Assembly: GCA_009844425.1 (NCBI GenBank)
Contig: VYBN01000003.1
Span: 94,083 to 158,082 of the forward strand
Direction of reading: 5' to 3'
Origin: Gammaproteobacteria bacterium
Lineage (GTDB): Bacteria; Pseudomonadota; Gammaproteobacteria; Steroidobacterales; Foliamicaceae
Length of the DNA: 64,000 nucleotides
Made by a program: the position numbers and the translations under genes. Positions 1-9,223 of the stretch are shown here, piece after piece (position 1 is the first letter of the stretch; each line of letters starts with the position of its first letter). The notes under the pieces are model-generated. The model did not search any database, was not told the origin of the DNA, and saw only the letters and a list, made by a program, of their open reading frames with translations.

Positions 1-2
1 CC

Positions 3-3000
3 CGGCCTGAGCCGTCCCGCCTCGCAGGCGGTGTCCTCCGTTCGGCGCGGCGCGCCCTCCCGGCGCTGCTGCTGTCGCCGATCCTGCTGGCCAGCCTCGC
101 ATCGCCGGCCTTCGCGCAGTCCATCTCTTCAACCCAGATCGCCGAGGGGCGGACGCTCACGTTCACCGTGGCCGGCATCCCCGCAAGCTGGACCGGCACG
201 CCGAGCTGGGAACAGCCATTTAATACTTTGACATCGGGCAAGGCCATAACCCAAGGAGCTTGTAGTCCTAATGCGTTGCTAGTTGGTGGCCAGCATTACA
301 CGGACCTTTGCTACGATCTTTTGTCAGCCAGTTGGGACTCCGCGGCCCGCGTCTTCACCTTCCAGCTTCACGCCTACACGGACATCTTCGCCGAAGGCGA
401 CGAGACCTTCACCCTGAAGCTGGTCGATAGCGACAACGCTTCCCGAGCAGCTGAATTCAACTTCACGGTGAAGGACGGCCCCGGCCCGGTGGTCTCGCTG
501 GATCTGGCCAGCGGCGCCCGCGTGCCGGAGGGCGTTCCGGCGAGGTTCCGGCTGGGCCTGCGCCCGGCGCTGCCGTACGCGGTGCACGTGGCGGTGCTCG
601 TGCGCGAGGAGGGCACGGCGTTCGACAACGGCGCGCCGGACCCGTACCCGGGCCACGTGCTGCCGCGGCACCGCGGCGAGTTCGTGGTCGAGATCCCGGC
701 CAATGCGTCCAACGCCGTCCATTCGGTGCCCACCCGGTCCCAGAGCTTCCTGGAGCGGGACACGACGGTGCACCTGCTGGTGATGAAGCCGACGGCGGGG
801 GTGCGGAGCATCGCGCGCAATCTGCCGGCTTCGCGGGGCGGCGGGGTCGAGCTGGGCAGCTACGTGACGGACGGCGCCAACACGGCCACGGTCACGGTGC
901 TCGACGGCAACGACAGCCCGTCGGCGGTGACGCCCGAGGTGCGCCTGCACGTCCACCCCGAGGACACGGAGGTGGCCGAGGGCGGCACCATCGAGTTCTG
1001 GCTGGCGATGAAGCCGCAGCCGGCCTCGGACCTGGCGGTGAACATCGACATCGCGGCCGGGGTGAAGCCGAACTCGAACGTCGGGGAGTGCGGGCAGTTT
1101 CTGGCTGCCGGCGAGGCGGGCCGGCGCACGGTAACGGTGCCGGGCTACGGCGGGGGGCTGCCGCGGCAGAGTTGGAACTGGGTGCGGTTCACCGTGCCGA
1201 CGGTGGACGACAGCGCGGATGAGCACGATTGCGATGTGGTGGCGACCATACTGGCGGACAGCAGCTACAGGGCGCTGAACGCCTACCAGGACAAGGCGCG
1301 GGTGCGGGTGACGGACAACGACGAGGCGGGGTCGTCGCAGGACTCCGAGGTGGTTCGCCCGGTGGTGACGCTCACGCGCGATGCGGCCTCGGTGACGGAA
1401 GGCGGCGAGGCGTCGTTCACGCTCACGGCGGACCGCCGGCCGCCCGACCCCCTGCCGGTGTGGGTCGATTACAAGGAGACGCGCGGCAGCGGGGAGACGC
1501 GCCGGGTGTCCGGCGGCAGCGCCCAGGTGGTGATCCCGCGGCGGGGGCTGTCGGTCACGTGGACGCTCGCGACCGAAGACGATGAGGTGTGGCTTGGCGG
1601 CGGCGAGGCGACGGCAACGCTGCGCGCGGGCGACGGCTACTTGGTGGGCGAGCCGTCCTCGGCGGCGGTGGCGATCATCGAGGACGACCCGCAGGAAGAA
1701 ATGCAGGGTTCCCCGCCGGACGAAGAGGAGAACTCCAATCAGGACGAAGAAGTGGAGGATTCCAATCAGGACGAAGTGGGCAACCCTCCGCCGGACGAAG
1801 AGGAAGAGGCTCCGCCAGCGTCGGTGGAATCGTGCGTGTCGGACGATCTGTTGGCGACGGCGGAGCGGCTCTACGATCAAAACCGTCACCGGCCGCCGAA
1901 GTATGCGGAGAACTGGTTCAGCGTGCTGGTGGCGTTCGGGGCGAGGGATGCGTCGCAGTGGACGGCGGACGGGCGGACGATTTCGCCGATGACGTCGGCC
2001 TCGGCGAAATCGCGCGGCTGGCGGCGCTTTGCGGCGGCGCTGGAATGCCTGGAGGGCGCAGCGTCGATGCCGCTGCGGATGATGAGCTTTATGGCTCCGG
2101 CGCGGGAGCCCGAAGTTCCGGCGCTGTCGGTGGACGACGCCACGGCGAACGAAAGCGACGGGGCGGTCCGGTTCACGGTGAGGCTCAGCGCGCCCGCCGA
2201 GGGCTTTGCGCGGGTCCGTTACGAGGCCCGGGAATCGGAGCCATCCTCGGCGCGCCGGGCGCTGGACTTTATCGCGGAAAGCGGGTCGGTGCGCTTTGAG
2301 CAGGGCGACACGGAACAAGAGATCGTGATCCGCATCCTCGACGACAGCATCGATGAGGGCGCGGAGACATTCGAGTTGGCGCTGTCGGACCCGGCCGGCG
2401 CGGTCATCGGGGACGGTTTGGCGGTCGGGACGATCGTGAACACGGACCCGATGCCGGGGGCGTGGCTCGGGCGTTTCGGCCGTGCGGTGGCCGGGCAGGC
2501 GCTCGATGGCGTCGCGGACCGCATGGCGGCGCCGCGCGAGCCGGGCGCGCAGGGCGCCATCGCCGGATACGCGCTGAGCTTCGATTCCGAAGCGCGGTCC
2601 GCAACGGACGGCGCCCCGGCTTCCGCCGCAAGCGGCGCCGTGGGCGGCCAGCCGCTGGCGCTCTCCGGCCTTGCGCACAGCTTTGCGCACGGCTTCGGCG
2701 CGCCCGGCGGCCGCTTCGGGGCCGCAGCGGGTCCGGCCGGCGCCCACCGCCTGGGCGGGTCCTACGGCATGACGCTGCAGGATGTGCTGTTGGGTTCGAG
2801 CTTCACGGCCACGGGGGCGGCGGACTCGCGCGGCGGCAGCCTGGCGTTGTGGGGCCGCTCGGCGCAGTCGAGCTTCGCCGGCGGCGAAGGCGGCTTTTCG
2901 CTCAGCGGCGAGACGGCGTCGTCGATGCTGGGCGCGGACTATGCCCGCGGCCGGTGGCTGGCGGGACTGGCGCTGCTGCGAAGCGCCGGCGAGGGCGGCT

Positions 3001-4040
3001 ATCCCGATGCCGGCGCCGATCACAGCCCCCTGTTCCCGGCCTGCCCCGGCGGGATGGAAGAAGAACTTTGCGGCGGAACGGCGCTTGAAGGCGATGGCGC
3101 TGTGAAGGCGTCGCTGACGGCGGCGGTGCCGTATGCGGCCTTTAAGGTCTCGGAGCGCCTGAAGCTGTGGGGCGCGCTGGGCTACGGCGCGGGCGAGGTT
3201 GCCCTCGAACCGGACAGCGGCGTTATCTACGAGGCCGGCATCGGCTGGACGATGGCGGCGCTGGGCCTGCGCGGCGGCCTGACCGCGCCGCCGAAGGCGG
3301 GTTCCGGCCTGTCGCTGGCGCTCACGTCCGACGCGCTGTACGCGGACACCTCATCGGACGGCACGAACGATCTGGCGCCGTCGGCATCCGGCGTGAGCCG
3401 GCTGCGATTGGGACTGGAAGGCCGCTACCGGATCGCGCTTGCCGGGGGCGGCAGCATCACGCCCCGGATCGAAGTGGGCGCGCGCCATGACGGGGGAGAA
3501 GCCGGGACCGGGTTCGGAGTCGAACTCGGCGGAGGCGTCGCCTGGGTCCATCCGCAGGCCGGCATCTCGCTTGAGCTGTCGGGCCGCGCGCTGATCGCGC
3601 ACGGCAATAACGACATCAAGGACCGCGGCTTTGCGGCCTCGCTGGCCTGGGACCCGGCCCCGGCGACCAAGCGCGGACCGTCGCTGACGCTGCGCCAGGA
3701 CTGGGGCGGACGGGCCCGCGGCGGCCTGGACGCGCTGTTCGCCAGCGACGTATTCGCGGGCTGGAACCGCGGCCATGCGGTCCAGGCCGGCTACGCGCCG
3801 GCCCGCTGGACGGCGGAGCTGGGCTACGGGCTGCCGGCCTTCGGAGGGCGGTTCGTGGGCATGCCGCAGCTGAGCTACGGCGCCTCCTACGGCGCGCGCG
3901 AAATGGGCTTCGGCTGGCGGCTGACGCCGGACGCCGCCCACGCGCCGGACCTGTCGTTCGGCTTCAAGGCGGCCCGCAGGGAGAGCGAAGCCGCACCGCC
4001 GGAACACATGATCGGACTCGAACTCACCGCACGCTGGTAA
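3..4040 (+). CDS. Calx-beta repeat protein with C-terminal outer-membrane barrel (5' partial)
   Basis: This is a large surface or secreted protein whose start lies left of the window. The frame is open from base 3 and encodes a signal peptide ending in SPAFA before Q at about base 120, so the GTG at 168 is not the true start. The body carries several Calx-beta-like stretches (for example TEVAEGGTIEFWLAM and DATANESDGAVRF), which are Ca-binding beta-sandwich modules in known families. A low-complexity acidic linker rich in D, E, N and P lies at bases 1700-1815. The last roughly 450 residues alternate Gly/Ala-rich strands and end in LELTARW, an aromatic C-terminus typical of autotransporter-like barrels. 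Substrate and role are unknown; adhesion or surface display is an inference. Bases 215-330 are much more AT-rich than the rest. Confidence 0.8.
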   Translation, partial: RPEPSRLAGGVLRSARRALPALLLSPILLASLASPAFAQSISSTQIAEGRTLTFTVAGIPASWTGTPSWEQPFNTLTSGKAITQGACSPNALLVGGQHYTDLCYDLLSASWDSAARVFTFQLHAYTDIFAEGDETFTLKLVDSDNASRAAEFNFTVKDGPGPVVSLDLASGARVPEGVPARFRLGLRPALPYAVHVAVLVREEGTAFDNGAPDPYPGHVLPRHRGEFVVEIPANASNAVHSVPTRSQSFLERDTTVHLLVMKPTAGVRSIARNLPASRGGGVELGSYVTDGANTATVTVLDGNDSPSAVTPEVRLHVHPEDTEVAEGGTIEFWLAMKPQPASDLAVNIDIAAGVKPNSNVGECGQFLAAGEAGRRTVTVPGYGGGLPRQSWNWVRFTVPTVDDSADEHDCDVVATILADSSYRALNAYQDKARVRVTDNDEAGSSQDSEVVRPVVTLTRDAASVTEGGEASFTLTADRRPPDPLPVWVDYKETRGSGETRRVSGGSAQVVIPRRGLSVTWTLATEDDEVWLGGGEATATLRAGDGYLVGEPSSAAVAIIEDDPQEEMQGSPPDEEENSNQDEEVEDSNQDEVGNPPPDEEEEAPPASVESCVSDDLLATAERLYDQNRHRPPKYAENWFSVLVAFGARDASQWTADGRTISPMTSASAKSRGWRRFAAALECLEGAASMPLRMMSFMAPAREPEVPALSVDDATANESDGAVRFTVRLSAPAEGFARVRYEARESEPSSARRALDFIAESGSVRFEQGDTEQEIVIRILDDSIDEGAETFELALSDPAGAVIGDGLAVGTIVNTDPMPGAWLGRFGRAVAGQALDGVADRMAAPREPGAQGAIAGYALSFDSEARSATDGAPASAASGAVGGQPLALSGLAHSFAHGFGAPGGRFGAAAGPAGAHRLGGSYGMTLQDVLLGSSFTATGAADSRGGSLALWGRSAQSSFAGGEGGFSLSGETASSMLGADYARGRWLAGLALLRSAGEGGYPDAGADHSPLFPACPGGMEEELCGGTALEGDGAVKASLTAAVPYAAFKVSERLKLWGALGYGAGEVALEPDSGVIYEAGIGWTMAALGLRGGLTAPPKAGSGLSLALTSDALYADTSSDGTNDLAPSASGVSRLRLGLEGRYRIALAGGGSITPRIEVGARHDGGEAGTGFGVELGGGVAWVHPQAGISLELSGRALIAHGNNDIKDRGFAASLAWDPAPATKRGPSLTLRQDWGGRARGGLDALFASDVFAGWNRGHAVQAGYAPARWTAELGYGLPAFGGRFVGMPQLSYGASYGAREMGFGWRLTPDAAHAPDLSFGFKAARRESEAAPPEHMIGLELTARW

Positions 4041-4068
4041 ACCGGCCGCGGGCGCCGTGGCCGCCGGG

Positions 4069-4509
4069 CTAGTCTCGGCGGGAGGCGCCGGGCGACATGA
4101 AGCGCGCCCTGGCGGTCGCCACGAGTGCGCCGCTGTCGTCGCGGAAGGCCTTGCCCTCCATTTCCATCATGCGGCCCCGGCGGCGCAGCAGCCGGCCTTC
4201 GAGCTTCAGGCCGACTCCCATCGGCGCCGCGTCCCGGTAGCGAACCTCGCAGCGCGCAGTGTGGGCGCGAAGACCTTGCAGGAAACTCCAGTTGGCCATG
4301 ACGTCGTCCAGCAGCGAGTAGAGGATGCCGCCGTGGAGCATGTCGCTGTAGCCCACATGCGTCGGTCCCGGCGTAAATTCCGCGCGGCAGATCTGCTCGC
4401 CGCCTTCCTCTTCCAGCCGGAAACGCACCCTCAAACCCCCGGGGTTGGAAGGTCCGCAGACAAAGCAATGGTTGGCCGGGTCCCAGAGATCGCCGATGTT
4501 CTTTTCCAC
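4069..4509 (-). CDS. PaaI-family thioesterase (hotdog fold)
   Basis: The 146-residue product is a predicted acyl-CoA thioesterase. Visible features are CFVCGPSNPGGL near the N-terminus and HGGILYSLLDDVMAN, the hotdog helix region where HGG and the acidic residue form the active site in PaaI/YbgC-like enzymes. Length suits a single hotdog domain. I chose the GTG at 4509 because homology begins at once (VEKNIGDLW); a GTG at 4533 in the same frame is also possible, and neither has a clear Shine-Dalgarno. The gene ends 28 bases from the surface-protein gene (convergent) and is divergent from the HIT gene. Substrate is not inferable. Confidence 0.8.
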   Translation of the reverse strand: MEKNIGDLWDPANHCFVCGPSNPGGLRVRFRLEEEGGEQICRAEFTPGPTHVGYSDMLHGGILYSLLDDVMANWSFLQGLRAHTARCEVRYRDAAPMGVGLKLEGRLLRRRGRMMEMEGKAFRDDSGALVATARARFMSPGASRRD

Positions 4510-4569
4510 GGACTGTTTTTGTGCGCCGGACACTACACTAGGGCATGATAGAAACAATCGTGGAATGAT

Positions 4570-5019
4570 ATGCGGGCTCAGGCAATGACTTACGATTCCG
4601 GCAACATCTTCGCGCGCATTCTGGCCGGGGAGGCCAAATCCCACCGCGTTTACGACGACGAGCATGTCCTGGCGATCATGGACGTCATGCCGCGCGCCGA
4701 CGGCCATACGCTGGTGCTGCCCAAGGCGCCGTGCGCGGATTTTCACACGCTTCCCGCGGATGCCGTGCCCGGCGTGTTTGCGGCCACTCAGAAGCTCGCG
4801 GACGCCGTCAAGCAGGCGTTCGGGGCGGACGGCGTTCTGGTCATCGTGCGCAACGGCTCCGCTGCCGGCCAGGTCGTCTTCCACATGCATGTGCATGTCA
4901 TCCCCTGCCATCAGGGCCAGCCCGTGAAGCGGCCGGGACATGCGCTGGCCGATGATGAAGTTCTCGCGGAGCACGCCCTGCTGATTCGCGAGGCGCTGTC
5001 CCGGCAGCCGGCGGAATAG
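4570..5019 (+). CDS. HIT family protein (histidine-triad nucleotide hydrolase)
   Basis: The 149-residue product is a histidine-triad protein acting on nucleoside phosphoramidates or dinucleotides in the cytoplasm. The N-terminus has [10 protein letters not shown], the usual HIT opening (IFxxIxxGE). The triad is HMHVHVI at about residue 105-112, preceded by [25 protein letters not shown] matches the conserved strand. A second in-frame start, ATG at 4585 (MTYDSGNIF), fits the family length better, and the first 5 residues may be untranslated. It is followed 11 bases later by an acyl-CoA dehydrogenase, so the two are probably co-transcribed. Confidence 0.88.
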   Translation: MRAQAMTYDSGNIFARILAGEAKSHRVYDDEHVLAIMDVMPRADGHTLVLPKAPCADFHTLPADAVPGVFAATQKLADAVKQAFGADGVLVIVRNGSAAGQVVFHMHVHVIPCHQGQPVKRPGHALADDEVLAEHALLIREALSRQPAE

Positions 5020-5030
5020 CCGCGGGACCT

Positions 5031-6182
5031 ATGCCTGCAAGTCACCTCAAGTGGCCGTTTTTCGAGCAGCGGCACGGCCACCGGCAGAGCAGGCTGGAAG
5101 CCTGGTGCGGCGAGAAATCCTGGGAGAAGGAGCTCTCCGATTCCGACCTGGACGCGAACTGCCGGGACATCGCCAGGCGTCTGGGCGAGGCCGGGTTCCT
5201 GAGGATCGCGGTGCCGCAGCCGTTCGGCGATGACGCCAGCCTCGACGCCCGCAGTCTGTGCCTGATGCGTGAAACGCTGGCGCGGCACGAGCCCCTGGCC
5301 GATTTTGTCTACGCGATGCAGGTTCTCGGCAGCGCGCCGATAAGCCTGCACGGGAACTCCGGGCAGAAGGAGGCATGGCTGGGCGATGTGGCCGCCGGGC
5401 GGAAGATCGCGGCCTTCGCGCTCTCGGAGAAGGAAGCGGGTTCGGATGTCGCCGCCATGACCATGCGCGCGGAGCGGAGCAAGGGCGACTATGTGCTCAA
5501 CGGCGCCAAGGCCTGGATTTCGAATGCCGGAGTCGCCGATTTCTACGTGGTATTCGCCCGCACCGCCGAAGGCAAGCGTGGAATCAGCGCGTTCGTGGCG
5601 CCTGCCGATACGCCCGGCCTTAAGATTGGCGAGCGCACCCGGGCCATTGCGGCGCACCCGCTGGGCAACCTTGAATTCAACGACTGCCGCCTGCCGGCGG
5701 AATCCATGCTGGGCGCGCCCGGAGACGGGATGCGTGTTGCGCTCGGCACTCTGGACCTGTGCCGTTCCACCGTGGGCGCGGCCGCGCTGGGCATGGCGCG
5801 CCGGGCCTACGGTGAAGCGTTGCAAAGAGCACGCCGGCGCGAGCTGTTCGGCGGGACCCTCGGCGACCTGCAACTCACGCAGGCGGCCCTGGCCGACATG
5901 GCGACGTCCATTGATGCGGCGGCTCTTCTGGTTTACCGGGCCGCCTGGACGCGCGATTCGGGGCAGGAGCGCATAACCCGCGAAGCCTCGATGGCCAAGC
6001 TGTTCGCGACCGAGCAAGCGCAAACGGTGATCGACCGCGCGGTGCAGTTGTTCGGCGGCGAGGGGGTCCGGGCGGGCTCCGTGGTGGAGCGGCTGTACCG
6101 CGAGATACGCGCGCTCAGGATTTACGAGGGCGCAAGCGAGATTCAGCAACTGCTGATCGCGCGCCACGAGCTGAAGGGCTAG
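5031..6182 (+). CDS. Acyl-CoA dehydrogenase family protein
   Basis: This 383-residue FAD enzyme is expected to oxidise an acyl-CoA to the 2,3-enoyl-CoA. Signature one is [14 protein letters not shown], followed by [14 protein letters not shown] in the middle beta domain. The C-terminal helical domain has [12 protein letters not shown] and ends with [10 protein letters not shown], which carries the usual catalytic glutamate region. The ATG at 5031 lies 11 bases after the HIT stop. Chain-length preference cannot be read from the sequence. A long hairpin begins about 50 bases after the stop. Confidence 0.9.
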   Translation: MPASHLKWPFFEQRHGHRQSRLEAWCGEKSWEKELSDSDLDANCRDIARRLGEAGFLRIAVPQPFGDDASLDARSLCLMRETLARHEPLADFVYAMQVLGSAPISLHGNSGQKEAWLGDVAAGRKIAAFALSEKEAGSDVAAMTMRAERSKGDYVLNGAKAWISNAGVADFYVVFARTAEGKRGISAFVAPADTPGLKIGERTRAIAAHPLGNLEFNDCRLPAESMLGAPGDGMRVALGTLDLCRSTVGAAALGMARRAYGEALQRARRRELFGGTLGDLQLTQAALADMATSIDAAALLVYRAAWTRDSGQERITREASMAKLFATEQAQTVIDRAVQLFGGEGVRAGSVVERLYREIRALRIYEGASEIQQLLIARHELKG

Positions 6183-6234
6183 CCCGTATACCTCATCAAC
6201 TTCCCGAATACGGGTCGCGCACCCGCCGCGGCCA

Positions 6235-6334
6235 TCTCATCGCCTCCTTCTTCCGGGAGTGTGTGAGCCATGGATGGCGGAACCAAGCCCCATGGATGGG
6301 TGCATGCGTCTCCCGGAAGAAGGAGGCGATGAGA
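6235..6334. repeat. Long hairpin, conserved-loop family, copy 1
   Basis: A perfect 25-bp inverted repeat (6235-6259 with 6310-6334) encloses a 50-nt loop. The loop carries the family core: CCATGGATGGCGGAAC, a short spacer, then CCATGGATGG and ATGCGT. The left arm is pyrimidine-rich and the right arm purine-rich. The right arm contains AGGAGG at 6321-6326 and the start codon of the next gene (6329), so the folded RNA would hide its translation start. There is no U-run, so it is not a standard intrinsic terminator. Confidence 0.85.
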
Positions 6335-8446
6335 CGGCCAACTCGAAGCGCCTCCGGAACGCAGTCCGCCCTGCCATGGCTGCTTGCGCTTGCCCAATGC
6401 CTGCCGCTGCCGGCCGTCCATGCTCAGGCAAGCGAAGGCGCAAGCGCCGATGTCGAAGAAATCGTGGTGACCGCGCGGCGGCGTCCCGGCGACGTGCAAG
6501 GCGTGGGCCGCAGCCTCAGCGCGCTGGACCTTGAGCGCCTCGGCGGACTGCCCGGACAGATGCACGTGCAGGAGGCGCTGGCGCGGGTGCCGGGCGTGAA
6601 CCTGCAGCGGGGCAACGGACAGGAGTACCTGCCGGCGCTGCGGTCGCCGGTGCTCACCGGGGCCGGCGCCTGCGGCGCGCTGCTAACGGCAGAGGACGGC
6701 ATTCCGCTGACCTCGCCGGGCTTTTGCAACATCAACGAACTTTTCTTCGCCCACCACGAGGCGGCTTCGCGCATAGAGGTGCTGCGTGGGCCGGGAACGG
6801 CCGTGCATGGAGGCAATGCGCTGCACGGTGTCGTTAACGTCATCACCGCGCGCAGCGCAGGGTCTTCGCTTGCCGGCCTGGAGTTGGGGTCGTACGGTCT
6901 GGCGCGATTCCGGCTGAACCGGTTCGGCGAGGCGGACAGCGGCCTCAGGTTGACCGCGGTGCGCGACGGCGGTTTTCGCGACGATGCCGGCTACCGGCAG
7001 TTCAAGCTCAACGCCTTTCGCTCGGGGACCCGGCGAGCCTGGGACTGGACCGGCGGCCTGGCCGTGAGCGGGCTGGACCAGGACACCGCGGGGTACATCA
7101 CCGGACTCGACAGCTATCGCGACCGGCAAACCGCCCGCTCGAATCCGGACCCCGAAGCGTTCCGCAAGGCGCTCAATCTGCGCGCCTGGGCACGCCTTCA
7201 ATATCGGCGTAGTGAAGCCTGGTCGCTGGTGCTGACGCCGTACCTGCGCTACTCGCGGATGCGCTTTCGGATGCATTTCCTGCCCGGCGACCCGTTCGAG
7301 CGCAACGGCCATTCCGGCGCCGGCCTGCAGACGGCCGCCTATATCGACCGACCAGCCTGGCGCCTCATTGCCGGTCTGGACTTCGAGTACGCGCGGGGCG
7401 ATCTGCGCCAGTGGCAGGAGGGCGACGCCGCCGGCAGCGCATTCGTGCGGGCGGTCTTCCCCTCGGGGGACCACTACGACTACGAGGTGGACGCCGGCTG
7501 GCTGGCTCCATTTGCACAGATTGACCTGCGTCTCGGAAGCGATTGGACCGCGAGCCTCGGGGCGCGTTACGAACGCACGCGCTACGACTACCGCACGACG
7601 CTGCCCGCGGGACGCACGCGCGACGACCTGACTCCCTGCGGTTTCGGAGGTTGCCGCTACAGTCGCCCTGCCAATCGCGCCGACAGCTTCGGGACGTTCT
7701 CGCCCAAGGCGAGCATCATCTGGAGCCCTTCGGGCAGCGCACGCGCCTGGCTCAGTCTTTCGCACGGCTTTCGCATGCCGCAGGCCACCGAGCTGTACCG
7801 CCTGCAGGGTGCGCAGGCCACGGCGGATTTGCGTCCGGAACAGCTTCGGGCGGCGGAACTGGGCGCGTCCTTCCGCCTCGAAGCCTTTGCCGCTCAGGTG
7901 GCGCTTTATCACATGCGCAAGCGGGACGTCCTTTTCCGCGATGCGGAGCTGTTCAACCGCGCGGGCGGCGGCACCCGCCACGAGGGGTTCGAGATCGGCT
8001 TCTCCTGGCAGGCGATATCCGGGCTGACGGTGGAACTTACAGGCAGCGTCGCCCGGCACCGCTACGACAGGGATTACCTGCTCGGGGGCGTCAATCTGAA
8101 AGGCCTCGACGTGGACACGGCGCCGCGCCGGTTCGGCGGGACGCGCATTCGCTGGCGGGACGATTCAGACTGGCAGATGGAGCTGGAGTGGCTCTGGACT
8201 TCAGGCTACTTCATGGAGCCCCAAAACCGCCATCGCTATCCGGGTCATGCAATCCTGAACCTGCGCGCGCGAGCGGCGCTGGGGCCAAGAGTCGTCGCCT
8301 ATCTGCGCCTGCTCAACCTGACCGGCCGCGCATACGCGGACCGCGCCGACTATACGGTCTTCAGTAGAGAGCGCTATTTCCCCGGACGGCCCCGATCGGT
8401 GTTTGCCGGCCTGGAATGGCGCTGGGGTGCGCCCATCCCGAAATAG
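6329..8446 (+). CDS. TonB-dependent outer-membrane receptor
   Basis: This 705-residue TonB-dependent transporter imports a ligand across the outer membrane. I chose the ATG at 6329 because it gives a signal peptide (MRRPTRSASGTQSALPWLLA, cleavage near VHA-QA), while the upstream frame is only hairpin sequence. After cleavage come EEIVVTARRR, a TonB-box-like plug start, then plug motifs RIEVLRGPGTAVHGGNA and GVVNVITA. The rest is barrel, ending in FAGLEWRWGAPIPK; the final residue is K rather than the usual F or W. AGGAGG at 6321-6326 is only 2 bases from the start and lies inside the hairpin arm. Ligand unknown. Confidence 0.9.
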   Translation: MRRPTRSASGTQSALPWLLALAQCLPLPAVHAQASEGASADVEEIVVTARRRPGDVQGVGRSLSALDLERLGGLPGQMHVQEALARVPGVNLQRGNGQEYLPALRSPVLTGAGACGALLTAEDGIPLTSPGFCNINELFFAHHEAASRIEVLRGPGTAVHGGNALHGVVNVITARSAGSSLAGLELGSYGLARFRLNRFGEADSGLRLTAVRDGGFRDDAGYRQFKLNAFRSGTRRAWDWTGGLAVSGLDQDTAGYITGLDSYRDRQTARSNPDPEAFRKALNLRAWARLQYRRSEAWSLVLTPYLRYSRMRFRMHFLPGDPFERNGHSGAGLQTAAYIDRPAWRLIAGLDFEYARGDLRQWQEGDAAGSAFVRAVFPSGDHYDYEVDAGWLAPFAQIDLRLGSDWTASLGARYERTRYDYRTTLPAGRTRDDLTPCGFGGCRYSRPANRADSFGTFSPKASIIWSPSGSARAWLSLSHGFRMPQATELYRLQGAQATADLRPEQLRAAELGASFRLEAFAAQVALYHMRKRDVLFRDAELFNRAGGGTRHEGFEIGFSWQAISGLTVELTGSVARHRYDRDYLLGGVNLKGLDVDTAPRRFGGTRIRWRDDSDWQMELEWLWTSGYFMEPQNRHRYPGHAILNLRARAALGPRVVAYLRLLNLTGRAYADRADYTVFSRERYFPGRPRSVFAGLEWRWGAPIPK

Positions 8447-8473
8447 CCAGCGCCTTGGCGGAGCTTCGATCCC

Positions 8474-8572
8474 GCCCTTCGTTCGTCCCCTTCCTCGTTG
8501 GAGTCGCCATCCATGGCTCGGAAGCGCTATCCTGCTTTTACGCTCCCACGAGGAAGGGGACGAACGAAGGGC
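8474..8572. repeat. Long hairpin, conserved-loop family, copy 2 (degenerate loop)
   Basis: A perfect 25-bp inverted repeat (8474-8498 with 8548-8572) lies 28 bases after the receptor stop. The left arm is pyrimidine-rich (TTCGTCCCCTTCC). The loop keeps only part of the shared core (CCATCCATGGCTCGG), so this is a decayed or variant copy. Bases 8573-8631 between this and copy 3 hold nothing recognisable. Confidence 0.75.
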
Positions 8573-8631
8573 TTTAGTCGGCGCGTTTGGCGGGCTTGCG
8601 CCGGCGAGGCCGCAGCAAAGCGTCGGCTAAA

Positions 8632-8740
8632 GGTTTCTCATGCACACCTGTTCCGGGAACGTCGGAGGCAGGGATGCCGACGCCGAGCCCACAGGGATGT
8701 GCTTGCCGGCGGTTCCCGGAACAGGTGTGCATGAGAAACC
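8632..8740. repeat. Long hairpin, conserved-loop family, copy 3
   Basis: A perfect 29-bp inverted repeat (8632-8660 with 8712-8740) encloses a 51-nt loop. The loop retains the core order: GGCAGGGATGCC, CCGAGCCC, CAGGGATG. Together with copy 2 it fills the convergent gap of about 330 bases between a TonB receptor and a small secreted protein. No other feature is visible there. Confidence 0.82.
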
Positions 8741-8776
8741 GAGGGTTTGCGGGATCGAACCGCGCTGTTTTTGCTC

Positions 8777-9127
8777 TTAGCTCCCGTCGTCGGCGATCCA
8801 TTCGCCGCCCTGGAAACCGCAGCCGATTTCCAGCGCAAATGCGTCACCGGTGTAGTAATGCTGCCTGGAGTCTCCCAGGTCGCAGACCCCCACCGTCTCG
8901 CGCTCGGCGTCGCACTCGGCGCCTTCCGCGAAGCTTGCGTCATGGTTGTCGTCCGTCTGGCCCAGCTCCGTGCAGGCGGCTTCCGTCACCGGCGCCTGGC
9001 AAACGTCGAACGGGCCCGCGAACATGTTCTCCTGAACATAGGTGCAGGCGCCTACAGGCTCATCGTCGCCGATCGCGGCGCTCATCAATACCAGAAAAAG
9101 GCCGGGCAGCCAGCGTTTTGTCGTCAT
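8777..9127 (-). CDS. Small secreted cysteine-containing protein, unknown function
   Basis: I do not recognise this 116-residue product. It starts MTTKRWLPGLFLVLMSAAIG, a clear signal peptide without a lipobox cysteine, so it is probably periplasmic or secreted. The mature part is acidic and has six cysteines (in ACTYV, FDVCQ, AACTEL, AECDAE, GVCDL and IGCGF), suggesting disulfide bonds. GAGGGGAG precedes the ATG at good spacing and supports the start. It is divergent from the Tat-exported amidohydrolase gene, so the roughly 97 bases between them should hold both promoters. Confidence 0.65.
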   Translation of the reverse strand: MTTKRWLPGLFLVLMSAAIGDDEPVGACTYVQENMFAGPFDVCQAPVTEAACTELGQTDDNHDASFAEGAECDAERETVGVCDLGDSRQHYYTGDAFALEIGCGFQGGEWIADDGS

Positions 9128-9223
9128 GGGTGTGTTCTCCCCTCTTCAGAACAGCGGCGAATGATAAACCAGCGCTCTGCTATGCTGCGGAGCACGGCAC
9201 TCGTAGGGAGGAATGCTCGGCCT

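Noticed and set aside
1700-1815. Tandem repeat in the surface-protein gene as a phase-variable tract
   Set aside because: The acidic linker has short degenerate repeats in frame, not a uniform tract likely to slip and shift the frame.
324-3023. 899-codon open frame on the minus strand opposite the surface-protein gene
   Set aside because: It is the high-GC shadow of the plus-strand gene: Arg/His/Ala-rich, no domain, no ribosome-binding site, and it ignores the signal peptide and barrel signals on the other strand.
8632-8740. Integron attC sites
   Set aside because: Arms lack the GTTRRRY/RYYYAAC ends and there is no integrase or cassette array.
8638-8943. Short open frames running through hairpins 2 and 3
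   Set aside because: They are made of palindrome arms, overlap the supported secreted-protein gene and have no ribosome-binding site.
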